The position numbers and the translations under genes are program-made. The notes beneath the pieces are model-generated. The model saw only the letters and a list, made by a program, of their open reading frames with translations. It did not search any database and was not told the DNA's origin. Shown here piece by piece: positions 19,200 to 28,257 of a DNA stretch of 64,000 nucleotides (position 1 is the first letter of the stretch; each line of letters begins with the position of its first letter). This DNA comes from Albidovulum sp. (lineage in GTDB: Bacteria; Pseudomonadota; Alphaproteobacteria; Rhodobacterales; Rhodobacteraceae). The DNA lies in assembly GCA_030837785.1 (NCBI GenBank), contig JAUQYA010000086.1, forward strand, positions 65,367 to 129,366, given 5' to 3'.

Positions 19200-20194
19200 G
19201 CGGAATCTCCTGAATCGTGAGTGCTGGTGGGTACGAGGAAAGCGGGGGAAATCCGGTAGTCGCCGTCGGGACCGAGACCTTCGACGCGGGCGAGTTCGAC
19301 AAGCCGCCGTGCGGAACCACGACCGGCGAGGACGGCCACGAGGTCGATGGTCTCGGCGATCATGGCGCGCGGGACGGTGACGACGGCTTCCTGGATCAAT
19401 TGCTCGAGGCGGCGCAACGCACCGATACCGGAACCGGCATGGATGGTGCCGATGCCGCCCGGATGGCCGGTGCCCCAGGCTTTGAGCAGATCGAGCGCCT
19501 CGGCGCCGCGCACCTCACCGATCGGAATGCGGTCCGGACGCAGGCGCAGCGAGGACCGCACCAGATCGGACAAACTGGCGACGCCATCCTTGGTCCGCAT
19601 GGCGACCAGGTTCGGCGCCGCGCACTGCAGCTCGCGAGTGTCCTCGATGATGACGACGCGATCCGCGCCCTTTGCGACCTCGGCCAGCAACGCATTGGTC
19701 AGCGTCGTCTTGCCGGTGCTGGTGCCACCCGCGACGAGGATGTTCGCACGCGACTGGACGGCGGCGCGGAGCGTTTCCGCCTGATCGCCGGACATGATGC
19801 CGACCGCGATATAATCCTCGAGCGTGAACACCGCGACGGCGGGCTTGCGGATGGCGAAGGCAGGCGCGGCGACGACCGGCGGCAATAGCCCCTCGAACCG
19901 CTCCCCAGTCTCGGGCAGTTCGGCCGACACGCGGGGACTGCGGGTGTGGACTTCAACACCGACATGATGTGCGACCAGGCGCACGATGCGCTCGCCATCG
20001 GCGGCCGACAGGATCTCGCCCGTATCGGCCAGCCCCTCGGACAGCCGGTCCACCCAGATCCGGCCATCCGGGTTCAGCATGACCTCGACGACGGACGGGT
20101 CTTGCAGCAAGGTTGAGATGGCAGGCCCGAGCGCCGTTCGGAGCATGCGCGCGCCGCGGTCCACCGTTGCCTGTTTGTGGGTGTTGCCTGCCAT
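19196..20194 (-). CDS. trbB: TrbB, VirB11-like traffic ATPase
   Basis: A 332-residue hexameric secretion ATPase, first gene of the trb operon. Walker A GGTSTGKTTLTNALL lies near residues 155-168, the Asp box DRVVIIEDTRELQ follows, and the Walker B-like RPDRIPIGEVRGAEALDLL and the His box TGHPGGIGTIHAGS are all present. ACGGGGACGAG before the ATG gives a weak ribosome site. Confidence 0.95.
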   Translation of the reverse strand: MAGNTHKQATVDRGARMLRTALGPAISTLLQDPSVVEVMLNPDGRIWVDRLSEGLADTGEILSAADGERIVRLVAHHVGVEVHTRSPRVSAELPETGERFEGLLPPVVAAPAFAIRKPAVAVFTLEDYIAVGIMSGDQAETLRAAVQSRANILVAGGTSTGKTTLTNALLAEVAKGADRVVIIEDTRELQCAAPNLVAMRTKDGVASLSDLVRSSLRLRPDRIPIGEVRGAEALDLLKAWGTGHPGGIGTIHAGSGIGALRRLEQLIQEAVVTVPRAMIAETIDLVAVLAGRGSARRLVELARVEGLGPDGDYRISPAFLVPTSTHDSGDSA

Positions 20195-20447
20195 CTCGTC
20201 CCCGTTCCATCGGGGAGGCGAGAGACGATCCCCGGATGGGGATGACTAAAGGAGACCCAAAACGGGTCGTTTCAACAAGTTTCGGTCGTCGTAGTAGTGT
20301 GGGTTAAAAATACAGGAGAACGGCGGTGGCGGATCTCCGCGCCAAGACCGAGCGCAGACGAACACGCCCTCAATCTCAGATTGATTCGATGAGCGTAGCG
20401 GCTTTGCGGGACAGAGCAGACGCTCAAGTCCGCAGGTGCTATATACG
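20195..20447 (-). promoter_or_regulatory. gap upstream of trbB, probable trb promoter region
   Basis: These 253 bases separate trbB from the inserted abortive-infection gene. No gene is visible. ACCCGTTTTGGGT near 20257-20269 (minus strand) is a short inverted repeat about 65 bases before trbB and could be an operator. No convincing -35/-10 pair was found by eye. Confidence 0.35.
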
Positions 20448-21251
20448 TCAGTCCTCGAACTTCCGAGCATCCATTGTCTTGAGGAAGCGTAGCACGGCGG
20501 TCACGCTGTCGTAGATGAACTTCGCCTCGTCCATCGGTACAAGGGTCTCACTGTCGTGGGCAAAAGACTTGTTGTTCCGAATGTCGTTCATCGCCTCGAA
20601 CGCGGAAATGGAACTCTTGATGATCCGTTCCGACATTTCCGTAAGGTTCCGCTCTGCCTTAAGGGCCTTCACGTATTTTCCAACTCTGGCGTGCAGGGCG
20701 TCATTCTCGCCGCACGGCTCACCCCCGTGCTTGATCACCAAGGATGCGAAACGCTTCATGCAGTACGTATGCAGCCGATCCAGTCCAGCGTTCGGGCGTC
20801 CCGCGTCCAAATCCCTTCTAATAGCTGCAACCAGCTCTTGCAGAGTTTCGTTCGCCTCGAAGGCCTCAATGCCGGTGGGGTCGATTATCTGCTCATCCCC
20901 CTCGAATTTACCGACCACCCGAAAATAGACCTCCCTCAGACGATCCTCGCCCGGTCCGTTGCCACCCAGCACGTTGTTTTCCCGGTATTCCCAGAGCGCA
21001 CGCAGGGCACGCGCCACTAGATGCGGTTGCGCCCTAGCAATGAAGGACCGCAGGCGCTTGGCTTTCGATGAGCCGTAGGCCGAAAACAACCATGATCCGG
21101 GTGCGGCGTCAGGATCGACACCGATCTCGGTACAGAAGAAATCCCCGAAAGTACGATCTGAAAAATCCAGCAAATAGCCGGATTGCATGGCGAGCGCCTC
21201 CTCGAACATGGCGCGGTCAAGTCGCGGGATAAGCGTTTCGTAACTCTGCAT
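20448..21251 (-). CDS. abortive infection family protein (Abi C-terminal domain)
   Basis: A 267-residue protein whose C-terminal half has the features of the Abi_C family: a helical region, then ISAFEAMNDIRNNKSFAHDS, the conserved R-N-x-S-x-A-H-x motif that resembles HEPN-type RNase centres. The start at 21251 is chosen because AGAAGGAAG lies just before it; a longer frame adds 23 residues with no ribosome site. It sits alone between copG and trbB, which are normally adjacent or nearly so in this ICE family, so it appears to be inserted cargo. Loss of cells on phage infection is the family role; activity here is not shown. Confidence 0.75.
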   Translation of the reverse strand: MQSYETLIPRLDRAMFEEALAMQSGYLLDFSDRTFGDFFCTEIGVDPDAAPGSWLFSAYGSSKAKRLRSFIARAQPHLVARALRALWEYRENNVLGGNGPGEDRLREVYFRVVGKFEGDEQIIDPTGIEAFEANETLQELVAAIRRDLDAGRPNAGLDRLHTYCMKRFASLVIKHGGEPCGENDALHARVGKYVKALKAERNLTEMSERIIKSSISAFEAMNDIRNNKSFAHDSETLVPMDEAKFIYDSVTAVLRFLKTMDARKFED

Positions 21252-21367
21252 CTTCCTTCTACCCTTTCGTCTTGGCCTTACGCACCGTAATGTGGCTACG
21301 GTCGCCTGCGCCAGCAGCATTTGAGGTTGGTCTGGTCGTCGGCTATGGGCTCAAACTTACGGCGCGT

Positions 21368-21811
21368 TCAGTTTGACCCTGCTGGCTGGTCTGCCCCATC
21401 AACATCCTCCGATATCTCCTGCCGGAGCTTCGGCCCCTGAGCGAGACGCCGGCCGAGGGCCGTAATGAACGCCTCATATCGCTCCACCGATTTAGCCTTG
21501 GCAGCCTTCGCCGCTGGCTCGGGCAAGGCCGGCGTCGTCGTGACCCAGAAACGGATGAACACAGCGAGGCTTTCGACGGCGATGCCGACATCACGCTCCA
21601 CCCGCGTCATGCGGCGGTCGATCTGGTCGAGGCGTTTAGCGATGATCGCTTCGCGGCGCTCGGCATCGTCTGGCGACAGGAACGACGCGATGGCGGCTTC
21701 GGCGATCATGGACTGCGACCGATCCCGGCGCGCGGCGAAGTCAGCCAGAGCGGTCGTTACATCGGGGTCAAGATAGATTGTGACCTTCGATTTCTTCCTG
21801 TGTCGTGTCAT
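21368..21811 (-). CDS. CopG family ribbon-helix-helix protein
   Basis: A 147-residue protein with an N-terminal RHH DNA-binding domain (RKKSKVTIYLDPDVTTALAD, then RSQSMIAEAAIASFL) and a helical C-terminal part. It starts 4 bases after traG ends, and the traG-copG pair is usual in alphaproteobacterial ICEs. The role may be control of the transfer operon or assistance to the relaxosome. MTRHRKK at 21811 is preferred over a start 13 codons upstream that overlaps traG. Confidence 0.85.
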   Translation of the reverse strand: MTRHRKKSKVTIYLDPDVTTALADFAARRDRSQSMIAEAAIASFLSPDDAERREAIIAKRLDQIDRRMTRVERDVGIAVESLAVFIRFWVTTTPALPEPAAKAAKAKSVERYEAFITALGRRLAQGPKLRQEISEDVDGADQPAGSN

Positions 21812-21815
21812 GGCG

Positions 21816-23801
21816 CTACAGCTCCATGCCGTCGTTCGGGTCCATCGCAACCTGCCGGGCGATCCCCTGCACCTGGCGGATCATCCGCCGGTTTTGCGCA
21901 GCCTCTTCGTCAACGTCATCGGACAGATCGGGCTCGAACTCGTTCTCGATGGGTTTTTTCTTCTCCACCGCCTTCGCGCGGCTAAGTTCCGGCTGCAACC
22001 GGCGTTCGGATTCGGTCGGATCTTCGTCATCCCCCATGCGGTCATCTTCATCCACGGCAGGTCCGGGTCGCGCCGGGATCGGAAGTGTGGTCCAGTCGTC
22101 GGGCCGGGTTCCTTCGGGGCCTATCAATTCAGGTGGCGGCAGGACACGCTCTCGAAACCGGGCATCCTCAAAGTAGCGCGCTTTCATTGCCCGGATCGGC
22201 GGAATGCCAGCCACCATGACGATCTCTTGATCCGGTGGAAGCTGCATGATCTCGCCCGGCGTCAGCAACTGGCGGGCGGTTTCGGAGCGCGACACCATGA
22301 GATGCCCCAGCCACGGGGACAACCGATGACCTGCATAGTTTTTCATGGCGCGCATCTCGGTGGCGGTCCCGAGCGCGTCGCTGACCCTTTTGGCTGTGCG
22401 CTCGTCGTTGGTGGCAAAGCTCACCCGCACATGGCAGTTGTCGAGGATCGAATTGTTCGGCCCGTACGCTTTCTCGATCTGGTTCAGCGACTGCGCGATC
22501 AGGAAGGACTTCAACCCATAGCCCGCCATGAAGGCCAGGGCGGTCTCGAAGAAGTCCAGCCGCCCGAGCGCCGGAAACTCGTCCAGCATCAGAAGAAGCC
22601 GATGCCGCCCGGCGTTCGCCTGAAGGTCCTCGGTCAGTCGACGGCCGATCTGATTCAGCAGCAATCGCATCAGGGGCTTGGTGCGGTTGATGTCGGAAGG
22701 CGGCACGACGAGGTAGAGGGTGGTCGGCTGATCGTCTCCCACAATGTCGCTGATCCGCCAGTCCGAGCGGCGCGTGACCTCGGCAACGACCGGATCACGA
22801 TACAGGCCCAGAAACGACATCGCCGTCGACAGGACGCCGCTCCTCTCGTTCTCGGACTTGTTGCGCAACTCGCGCGCCGCACTGGCCACGACCGGATGCG
22901 GCCCCGCCTCCCCCAGATGCGCGGTCTTCATCATTGCGCGCAATGTGGAATCGACGGGACGCTTGGGATCGGACAGGAACTTGGCAACCCCCGCCAGCGT
23001 CTTGTCGGGCTCGGCATAGAGGACATGCAAGATGGCGCCGACGAGAAGCGAATGGCTGGTCTTCTCCCAGTGGTTCCTTTTGTCGAGGCTGCCTTCGGGG
23101 TCGACGAGGATGTCGGCGATGTTCTGGACGTCCCTCACCTCCCACTCGCCGCGGCGCACCTCGAGCAGCGGATTGTAGGCCGAGGACTTCGGGTTGGTCG
23201 GATCGAAGAGCAATACGCGCCCGTGGTGTGAACGGAACCCCGAGGTGAGCTGCCAGTTCTCACCTTTAATATCATGCACGATGGCCGAGCCCGGCCAGGT
23301 CAGCAGCGTCGGCACCACCAGGCCCACGCCTTTGCCTGATCGTGTTGGCGCGAAGCACAGCACATGCTCCGGCCCGTCGTGGCGAAGATACTCGCGGTCA
23401 TATCGGCCGAGGACAACGCCATCGGGATCGAGCAGGCCCGCAGCCTTGACCTCGGGCTTTTCCGCCCATCGCGCCGAGCCATAGGTGGCGACGCCTCGTG
23501 CCTCGCGCGCCCGCCAGACCGACATGCCGATGGCCACAGCGATGGCGATGAAACCGCCCGAGGCCGCTATGAGGCCGCCCTTCGCAAAGATCGGCGGCGC
23601 ATAGGCTTCATAGAAATACCACCACCAGAAGATCGCTGGCGGATAATAGATCGGCGTCCCGAACAGCTCGAACCAGGGCGGACCGAGTTGCACCTGATAG
23701 CCGAGGCTCCAGGCGACATATTGCGTGGCCCCCCAGGTGGTGGCGAGGATGATGAGGAAGACGACGGTGATCTGTCCCCAGAGGATTTTGGTGGCGGACA
23801 T
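21816..23801 (-). CDS. traG: TraG/VirD4 coupling protein
   Basis: A 661-residue ATPase that brings the relaxase-DNA complex to the Trb channel. Two N-terminal membrane segments (about residues 8-30 and 72-95) anchor it. Walker A PTRSGKGVGLVVPTLL lies near residues 152-166, and Walker B LLMLDEFPALGRL near residue 400. The C-terminus is acidic (FEPDLSDDVDEEAA), as seen where coupling proteins meet their substrates. AAAGGATC precedes the ATG. Confidence 0.95.
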   Translation of the reverse strand: MSATKILWGQITVVFLIILATTWGATQYVAWSLGYQVQLGPPWFELFGTPIYYPPAIFWWWYFYEAYAPPIFAKGGLIAASGGFIAIAVAIGMSVWRAREARGVATYGSARWAEKPEVKAAGLLDPDGVVLGRYDREYLRHDGPEHVLCFAPTRSGKGVGLVVPTLLTWPGSAIVHDIKGENWQLTSGFRSHHGRVLLFDPTNPKSSAYNPLLEVRRGEWEVRDVQNIADILVDPEGSLDKRNHWEKTSHSLLVGAILHVLYAEPDKTLAGVAKFLSDPKRPVDSTLRAMMKTAHLGEAGPHPVVASAARELRNKSENERSGVLSTAMSFLGLYRDPVVAEVTRRSDWRISDIVGDDQPTTLYLVVPPSDINRTKPLMRLLLNQIGRRLTEDLQANAGRHRLLLMLDEFPALGRLDFFETALAFMAGYGLKSFLIAQSLNQIEKAYGPNNSILDNCHVRVSFATNDERTAKRVSDALGTATEMRAMKNYAGHRLSPWLGHLMVSRSETARQLLTPGEIMQLPPDQEIVMVAGIPPIRAMKARYFEDARFRERVLPPPELIGPEGTRPDDWTTLPIPARPGPAVDEDDRMGDDEDPTESERRLQPELSRAKAVEKKKPIENEFEPDLSDDVDEEAAQNRRMIRQVQGIARQVAMDPNDGMEL

Positions 23802-23825
23802 GGCGTTGATCCTTTCCGATTGAGG

Positions 23826-25565
23826 TTAGAGGCCGAGCCCGCGCTTGCGCCCGAAGTCCCAATCGACGCCGCCATCGTCGCGGGCGACGCCGGAGACGTG
23901 ACGGCCGATCTGCTTCTCAATGGACGGCGACCAGGGCACGAGCTGGAAGCCGAGGCCGTCGTCGATCATCGCGAAGCGGCCGGAGGCGAGCGCGAAGCGC
24001 TGGCGATAGGAACCGGCGACATATTCGCCGCTGGCGGCGCGCTCGAAGGACATGCCGGTCTCAGTCGCGAGCTTCTCGGCGAGGCTGTCGAGTTCGCGCC
24101 TGCGCAGCGTGTTGAGCAGCCGTCGCGCGAAGACGACGCGGCCGCCCTGCCGCTCGGCATAGCCCTCGCCGATCAGATGCTCCGCGCGCTCGTCCAGCGC
24201 CTGACGGACCTCGGCGCCGAAGCCGCTGTCCGAGAGCGCAATGGGATCGCGGGCAATGGCCTGCCGGTCGAGCCAGGTCGCGCCCGAGGCACCCACCTGC
24301 GCACCAAGATCGAGATCGGAGCGGACAGCGAGTGCTACGCGGCGCGCCCCCTTCGCATCCTCAAAGGCACGCAACTCGACAATCGAGCCGGGCGGGCTGT
24401 CGCCGGCGGCGTCCAGATGCGGCAGCTTGATATGATGGGTACGGCCATCCACGCCGTCGACCACGGCATAGGCGGTGCCCCTCAACTCGTCATCAAGGCC
24501 ACGTTCGACCAGGCGGCCGATGACAGGAACGTCGAGGCTTTCGCCGGCGAGGACATAGCTGGCCGAGCCGCGTTCGATGCCGCGTTCGGTCAGGGCGCGG
24601 TGCATACGCTTGATGATGTCGCCACGCTCGCCCAGCTCGCGCAGGACTGTCTCGGCCTCGGGCTTGATGAACCATTGCGAATGGCCGATCTGTCCGGCCA
24701 GCCCAAGGATTTCGAGGGTGCGGAGCCGGCCGACTTTCAGCGTATGGAACTCGTCCTGCGGGCGGTCGGCGAGCGGGGCAAGATCGACGATACCGGATTT
24801 GCCGGCGTCGCGGACAAGCTGGCGGTCAAGTTGTGTCCAGCGTTCCGCTTCAATCTGACTTTCGAGTGCGCGGCGGATGTCGAGATCGGTGCGCGGCCCC
24901 AGCTCCTGGGTGATGAGATCGCGCGCCCGGTCCCGCATCCCCTCCTTGATGTAGTCGCGGGAGATCACGAGATCCTGCCCGTCGTCGCGGTGGCCGCGCA
25001 CGATCAGATGGACATGCGGATGCGCCGTGTTCCAGTGATCGACCGCCACCCAATCGAGGCGCGTTCCGAGATCCTTTTCCATCTGTCCGACAAGATCGCG
25101 AGTGAAGGATCGCAGGTCGGACATATCCGGCGCGTCATCGGGCGAGACGATGAAGCGGAAATGATGCCGGTCATCATCGCATCGCTCCGCGAAGGCGCGG
25201 CCGTCCGCCTCCTCCGTTCCCGGCCCGAACAGCCGTGCCTTCTCCCCGTCTCGGGTCACGCCGTCGCGGCGCAGATAATCGAGATGCGTTCCGAGCGGCG
25301 CCGACCATGCCGTGTGGCGGACGACGCGCGCCTTGACGACAGCGCCGCGTGTGCGGGAGGTGATGAGGCGGTTGGCCTGGACGCTGGCCCGCTGTCCGCG
25401 CCCGAAACGGGAGCGATTGACGGAGGTGACGCTCCCGGATCGCGAAACGCCGCCACCAGCCTTCTTCGCGGCGGCAAGCGCCTGCGCGATGAAGGGCCGG
25501 GTCTGTTGCGCGCGGGTCGAGCGGATAGGTCCCGGACGGATGCGGAACTCGCGATCATCGGACAT
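23826..25565 (-). CDS. VirD2-like relaxase with DUF3363
   Basis: A 579-residue relaxase that would nick oriT and pilot the strand into the recipient. The metal-binding histidines are seen as NTAHPHVHLIVRG (His 182, 184, 186). The candidate nucleophile is Tyr97 in THLDYLRRDG, and HHFRFIVSPDDA near residue 134 is a conserved relaxase segment. The C-terminal half matches DUF3363. The start at 25565 gives MSDDREFRIRPG; nine extra upstream residues are possible but carry a GCACAGTGC palindrome of the predicted oriT. It lies 24 bases before traG. Confidence 0.92.
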   Translation of the reverse strand: MSDDREFRIRPGPIRSTRAQQTRPFIAQALAAAKKAGGGVSRSGSVTSVNRSRFGRGQRASVQANRLITSRTRGAVVKARVVRHTAWSAPLGTHLDYLRRDGVTRDGEKARLFGPGTEEADGRAFAERCDDDRHHFRFIVSPDDAPDMSDLRSFTRDLVGQMEKDLGTRLDWVAVDHWNTAHPHVHLIVRGHRDDGQDLVISRDYIKEGMRDRARDLITQELGPRTDLDIRRALESQIEAERWTQLDRQLVRDAGKSGIVDLAPLADRPQDEFHTLKVGRLRTLEILGLAGQIGHSQWFIKPEAETVLRELGERGDIIKRMHRALTERGIERGSASYVLAGESLDVPVIGRLVERGLDDELRGTAYAVVDGVDGRTHHIKLPHLDAAGDSPPGSIVELRAFEDAKGARRVALAVRSDLDLGAQVGASGATWLDRQAIARDPIALSDSGFGAEVRQALDERAEHLIGEGYAERQGGRVVFARRLLNTLRRRELDSLAEKLATETGMSFERAASGEYVAGSYRQRFALASGRFAMIDDGLGFQLVPWSPSIEKQIGRHVSGVARDDGGVDWDFGRKRGLGL

Positions 25566-25808
25566 GGCGCGGCCCCGCACAGTGCGAAACAAGAAGGGAA
25601 ATCAATAAGATGGGTGCGGAGCGCACGGTGCGCGGAAGCGCTGCACGGTGCGGAACGCGCCGAAAACATGAACAAAAACAACCGCCCGCTTGAGCCGCAC
25701 CGTGCGCGCTTTTATCCTGCCATCTTTCGGTCGTGGTGCCTCCCGCCACCCCCTGCGCCCTCCATGACACGCCAGCGCACGATGGGATGCGAATTGCGTT
25801 GCCGCTTC
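25566..25808 (+). other. predicted oriT
   Basis: This non-coding gap of 243 bases between the relaxase and the transglycosylase holds four 9-base palindromes GCAC-N-GTGC at 25577, 25623, 25643 and 25697; the second extends to a perfect 13-base GCGCACGGTGCGC (25621-25633). Eight bases after the last one is TTTATCCTGCC (25711-25721). TATCCTG|C is the nick core shared by RP4- and VirD2-type origins, and in RP4 an inverted repeat also lies just 5' of it. Predicted cut: between 25719 and 25720 on the plus strand, which sends DNA rightward. The palindromes may also control the relaxase promoter. Confidence 0.65.
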
Positions 25809-26579
25809 TCATGGCCGGTCCCCACCGGCATTGCGGGCGACGAAGAGCCCCTCCGGCTGCAAGGCGGTGAGTGCGTCCGGTGTCGCCGGGACGAGCGAAG
25901 GGGCTTCGTCCGGCATGAGGTCGGTGGACGCGGGATCGCCAGCGGAAGCACCGATTTCGCGCGCCACGAAGATCGCCGCCTCGCGCCAGTCGGGCGGCGG
26001 AGCGACCGCCGAGCCGCTGCCGGAAGGCCGCTCGCCGATCAGGATTGGTGTCAGTGCTGCGACATAGGCGCGCGTCTCGGCCGGAAGCGGACGAGACGTC
26101 GCGCGGTATTCGTCGTAGCGGCCGGGACCGGCATTGTAGGCCGCGAGCATGGCGGCGACATTGCCGTAGCGATCCCACATCTCGCGCAGATAGGCCGTGC
26201 CCGCGAGGATGTTGTCGCGTGGCTCATAGGGATCGCGACCGAGACCATAGCGGATGCGCAGCTCGGCCCAGGTGTCGGGCATGATCTGCATCAGACCCAT
26301 CGCACCTGCCGACGAAATCGCACGCACATCGCCGGCGCTTTCCGCCCGCATCACGGCGACGATCCATGTCGCCGGGATGCCAAAACGCTGCGATGCCTCA
26401 GCGATATGGGCGTCGTGCGGATGCGCGGCGACGGCACGATCCGGCGTGCTGGACTGTGCCAGAACGGGCGGCGTTGTGGCGGTGGCGACGAACAGGCCGG
26501 AAAGAAGAAGGAGGATGATGCGGCGCCCGCCGCCGCATCTCCCGGTGGCGGGACGGATGCAGGAAATGATCATGATCAT
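25809..26579 (-). CDS. lytic transglycosylase (VirB1-like)
   Basis: A 256-residue exported muramidase that would open the cell wall for the mating channel. The signal peptide is IILLLLSGLFVATATTPPVL, with cleavage near AQS. The SLT domain has the catalytic Glu80 in MRAESAGDVR, followed by SSAGAMGLMQIMPDTW and AYNAGPGRYD. The ATG at 26579 forms ATGA with the DUF736 stop. A Pro/Ala-rich tail of about 70 residues has no known domain. Confidence 0.92.
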   Translation of the reverse strand: MIMIISCIRPATGRCGGGRRIILLLLSGLFVATATTPPVLAQSSTPDRAVAAHPHDAHIAEASQRFGIPATWIVAVMRAESAGDVRAISSAGAMGLMQIMPDTWAELRIRYGLGRDPYEPRDNILAGTAYLREMWDRYGNVAAMLAAYNAGPGRYDEYRATSRPLPAETRAYVAALTPILIGERPSGSGSAVAPPPDWREAAIFVAREIGASAGDPASTDLMPDEAPSLVPATPDALTALQPEGLFVARNAGGDRP

Positions 26580-26911
26580 TCCTGGTCGTCGCGCTTCTTC
26601 TGGCGGGTCCAGCGCAGGTTCCAATCGCGGCCGTCCTCGTCCGACTGGAACAGCCGGGCGCGGATCGGCTGCGCGAACACGGGATCGTCGAGCAGGACGG
26701 AGATGAACGGTCCCGCGCTTTCGCCGGTGTGCTTCCAGCCCGCGCCGACTTCAGGCCCGTCCTCATCGCCGAGATGGATGCGATAGGCGGGCGCCTTCTC
26801 GGACTCGGTGTTGTCGCTCGGAACGAAGGTCAGTTCGACATCAAGCGAGAGGGTGCGAAGCTGCCCGGAATAGCCGGACGGGGTGCGGGTAAACTGGCCG
26901 ATCTGTGCCAT
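26576..26911 (-). CDS. DUF736 family protein
   Basis: A 111-residue single-domain protein (MAQIGQFTRTPSGYSGQLRT at the N-terminus; YRIHLGDEDGPEVGAGW in the middle) of the DUF736 family, almost confined to proteobacterial ICEs and plasmids. AAGGAGCC lies 7 bases before the ATG. The function is unknown. It is coupled to the transglycosylase by an ATGA overlap. Confidence 0.9.
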   Translation of the reverse strand: MAQIGQFTRTPSGYSGQLRTLSLDVELTFVPSDNTESEKAPAYRIHLGDEDGPEVGAGWKHTGESAGPFISVLLDDPVFAQPIRARLFQSDEDGRDWNLRWTRQKKRDDQE

Positions 26912-26978
26912 TGAAGGCTCCTTTCCTATGCGGTGGAGAAGACGCGGGCCGTTCGCACGCCCCGCTATGGACGCGCCG

Positions 26979-27524
26979 TCACCGCATCGGCGCGCGCCAG
27001 ACAAAGCGGCCATCGCCGTCTTCGTCGGTGAAAAGCGGAATCGCGTGGCCGATCATCTCCGAGGCGGGGAAAGGGCCGAAATAGCGGCCGTCGAGGCTGT
27101 CGCCGACGTCCGGGTTCATCAGGAAAGCCTCGCCCTCGGCGATGGTGCGGCAGCCCTGCCAGACCGGCAGGTCTCGGCCGTGGCTGTCGCGGTCGCGCGC
27201 CTCGCCGAGCGGAACGCCGTCGACGGTGATGGCGCGGCCAGCACGGCATACGCGCTGGCCGGGCAGGCCGAGGACGCGCTTCAGAAGCGGCACATCGCGC
27301 GCGATGTAGCCGCGCTCGACCATGAACGAGGCGAAGGGTTCGGGTGGCATCACGGCGACAAGATCGAGGATTTCGATCCGGTCTGCGGGCGCGACGGTGT
27401 AGAACCCGATCGGCACGCTGGCCGATGCGTTCCAGAGCAGCCTTGGCGCGGTCGGAACGAATCCGGCGATGGCGATCCCGAGCGTGGCCGCCACCGTCAC
27501 CATGACATAGCGAAAGCGTGTCAT
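26979..27524 (-). CDS. TraF-like S26 signal peptidase
   Basis: A 181-residue membrane peptidase. One N-terminal helix (MVTVAATLGIAIAGFV) precedes SASVPIGFYTV (catalytic Ser) and LLKRVLGLPGQRVCRAG (catalytic Lys). PDVGDSLDGRYFGPFPASEM is the third conserved block. In RP4 the relative TraF trims and cyclises the TrbC pilin, and trbC is present here. Translationally coupled to DUF2840 by ATGA. Confidence 0.9.
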   Translation of the reverse strand: MTRFRYVMVTVAATLGIAIAGFVPTAPRLLWNASASVPIGFYTVAPADRIEILDLVAVMPPEPFASFMVERGYIARDVPLLKRVLGLPGQRVCRAGRAITVDGVPLGEARDRDSHGRDLPVWQGCRTIAEGEAFLMNPDVGDSLDGRYFGPFPASEMIGHAIPLFTDEDGDGRFVWRAPMR

Positions 27525-28006
27525 GGCGCGATCTCCTGCCGCCGGAGCCAAGCTTGATGGCGCTCGGCGGTGTAGGGACGCGGCGCTTCGCCCGCGTTCA
27601 TCCAGTGGGCGACGTGCCGCCAATGATCGGGATCGACCTCGGCCGGATCGACGCCAATGGCCTCGATCCCGTCGACATGACGAAGGACGGCCTCAACCTT
27701 CGGCCAGCCTTCGATCTTCAGCAGGATCTCGCCGCCCGGACGGACGAAGGGCAGCGTCTGATAGGACTCGCCGGGCGCGACGGCGCGCAGAATGTCGAGG
27801 CGCGAAATGATCGTGCCGTGGTCGTTCGCCGCCCAGCGGACGAAGGCGAAAACCGCGCCAGGACGGAAGGAGACGATACGACGGTTGCGGTCGAGGATCT
27901 GCGTTCCAGCCTCGTGGCCGAACCTGATCCAGTATTCGGTTCGCTTCTCTACCCATGTCAGTTCCACGCGGGTCAGATCGCCGTCATGGGAGCCGATGCC
28001 GATCAT
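27521..28006 (-). CDS. DUF2840 family protein
   Basis: A 161-residue protein of the DUF2840 family (LTRVELTWVEKRTEYWIRFG at the N-terminus; WAANDHGTIISRLDILRA in the middle), found beside TraF-like peptidases and ParA in ICEs. No membrane segment or catalytic motif is evident. Function unknown. ATGA overlaps at both ends place it firmly in the maintenance operon. Confidence 0.88.
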   Translation of the reverse strand: MIGIGSHDGDLTRVELTWVEKRTEYWIRFGHEAGTQILDRNRRIVSFRPGAVFAFVRWAANDHGTIISRLDILRAVAPGESYQTLPFVRPGGEILLKIEGWPKVEAVLRHVDGIEAIGVDPAEVDPDHWRHVAHWMNAGEAPRPYTAERHQAWLRRQEIAP

Positions 28007-28257
28007 GGGCGGTCTCCCGATATGTCGGGAAACTCGCGCGCAAGCAGGTCGCGCAGCATGTCGGCGACGGTGACGCCGCGTCCGAACGCCGCGATCTTGA
28101 TCCGCCCGCGAAGCTCGGGCGTGATGTCGATCGTCAGCCGGGCGGAATGGGTCGCGGCGGCGCCCTCTCGTGCTGGCCGCGCGTCGCCGGCCTTGATCCA
28201 GCCGTCGGGATCGGCCGGGCGGGCGGCGAAACCGCGCTTGTCAGAGCGCCCCGTCAT
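28003..28257 (-). CDS. ribbon-helix-helix protein, likely ParA partner
   Basis: An 84-residue basic protein. The C-terminal half has the RHH pattern ARLTIDITPELRGRIKIAAF followed by GVTVADMLRDLLAREFPD. The N-terminus is unstructured and Lys/Arg/Ala-rich, as in ParG/Omega-type centromere binders. It is in the same operon as parA, two genes downstream. Role as the ParA DNA-binding partner is inferred. Confidence 0.75.
   Translation of the reverse strand: MTGRSDKRGFAARPADPDGWIKAGDARPAREGAAATHSARLTIDITPELRGRIKIAAFGRGVTVADMLRDLLAREFPDISGDRP

Noticed and set aside
18589..19320. Long minus-strand frame of 243 codons ending as TrbD
   Set aside because: Only the last 93 codons match TrbD; the upstream part is the shadow of trbC and trbB.
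23364..26786. A plus-strand frame of 1140 codons opposite traG, relaxase and transglycosylase
   Set aside because: It is the shadow of well-supported minus-strand genes in high-GC sequence; no family motif, odd composition and no ribosome site.
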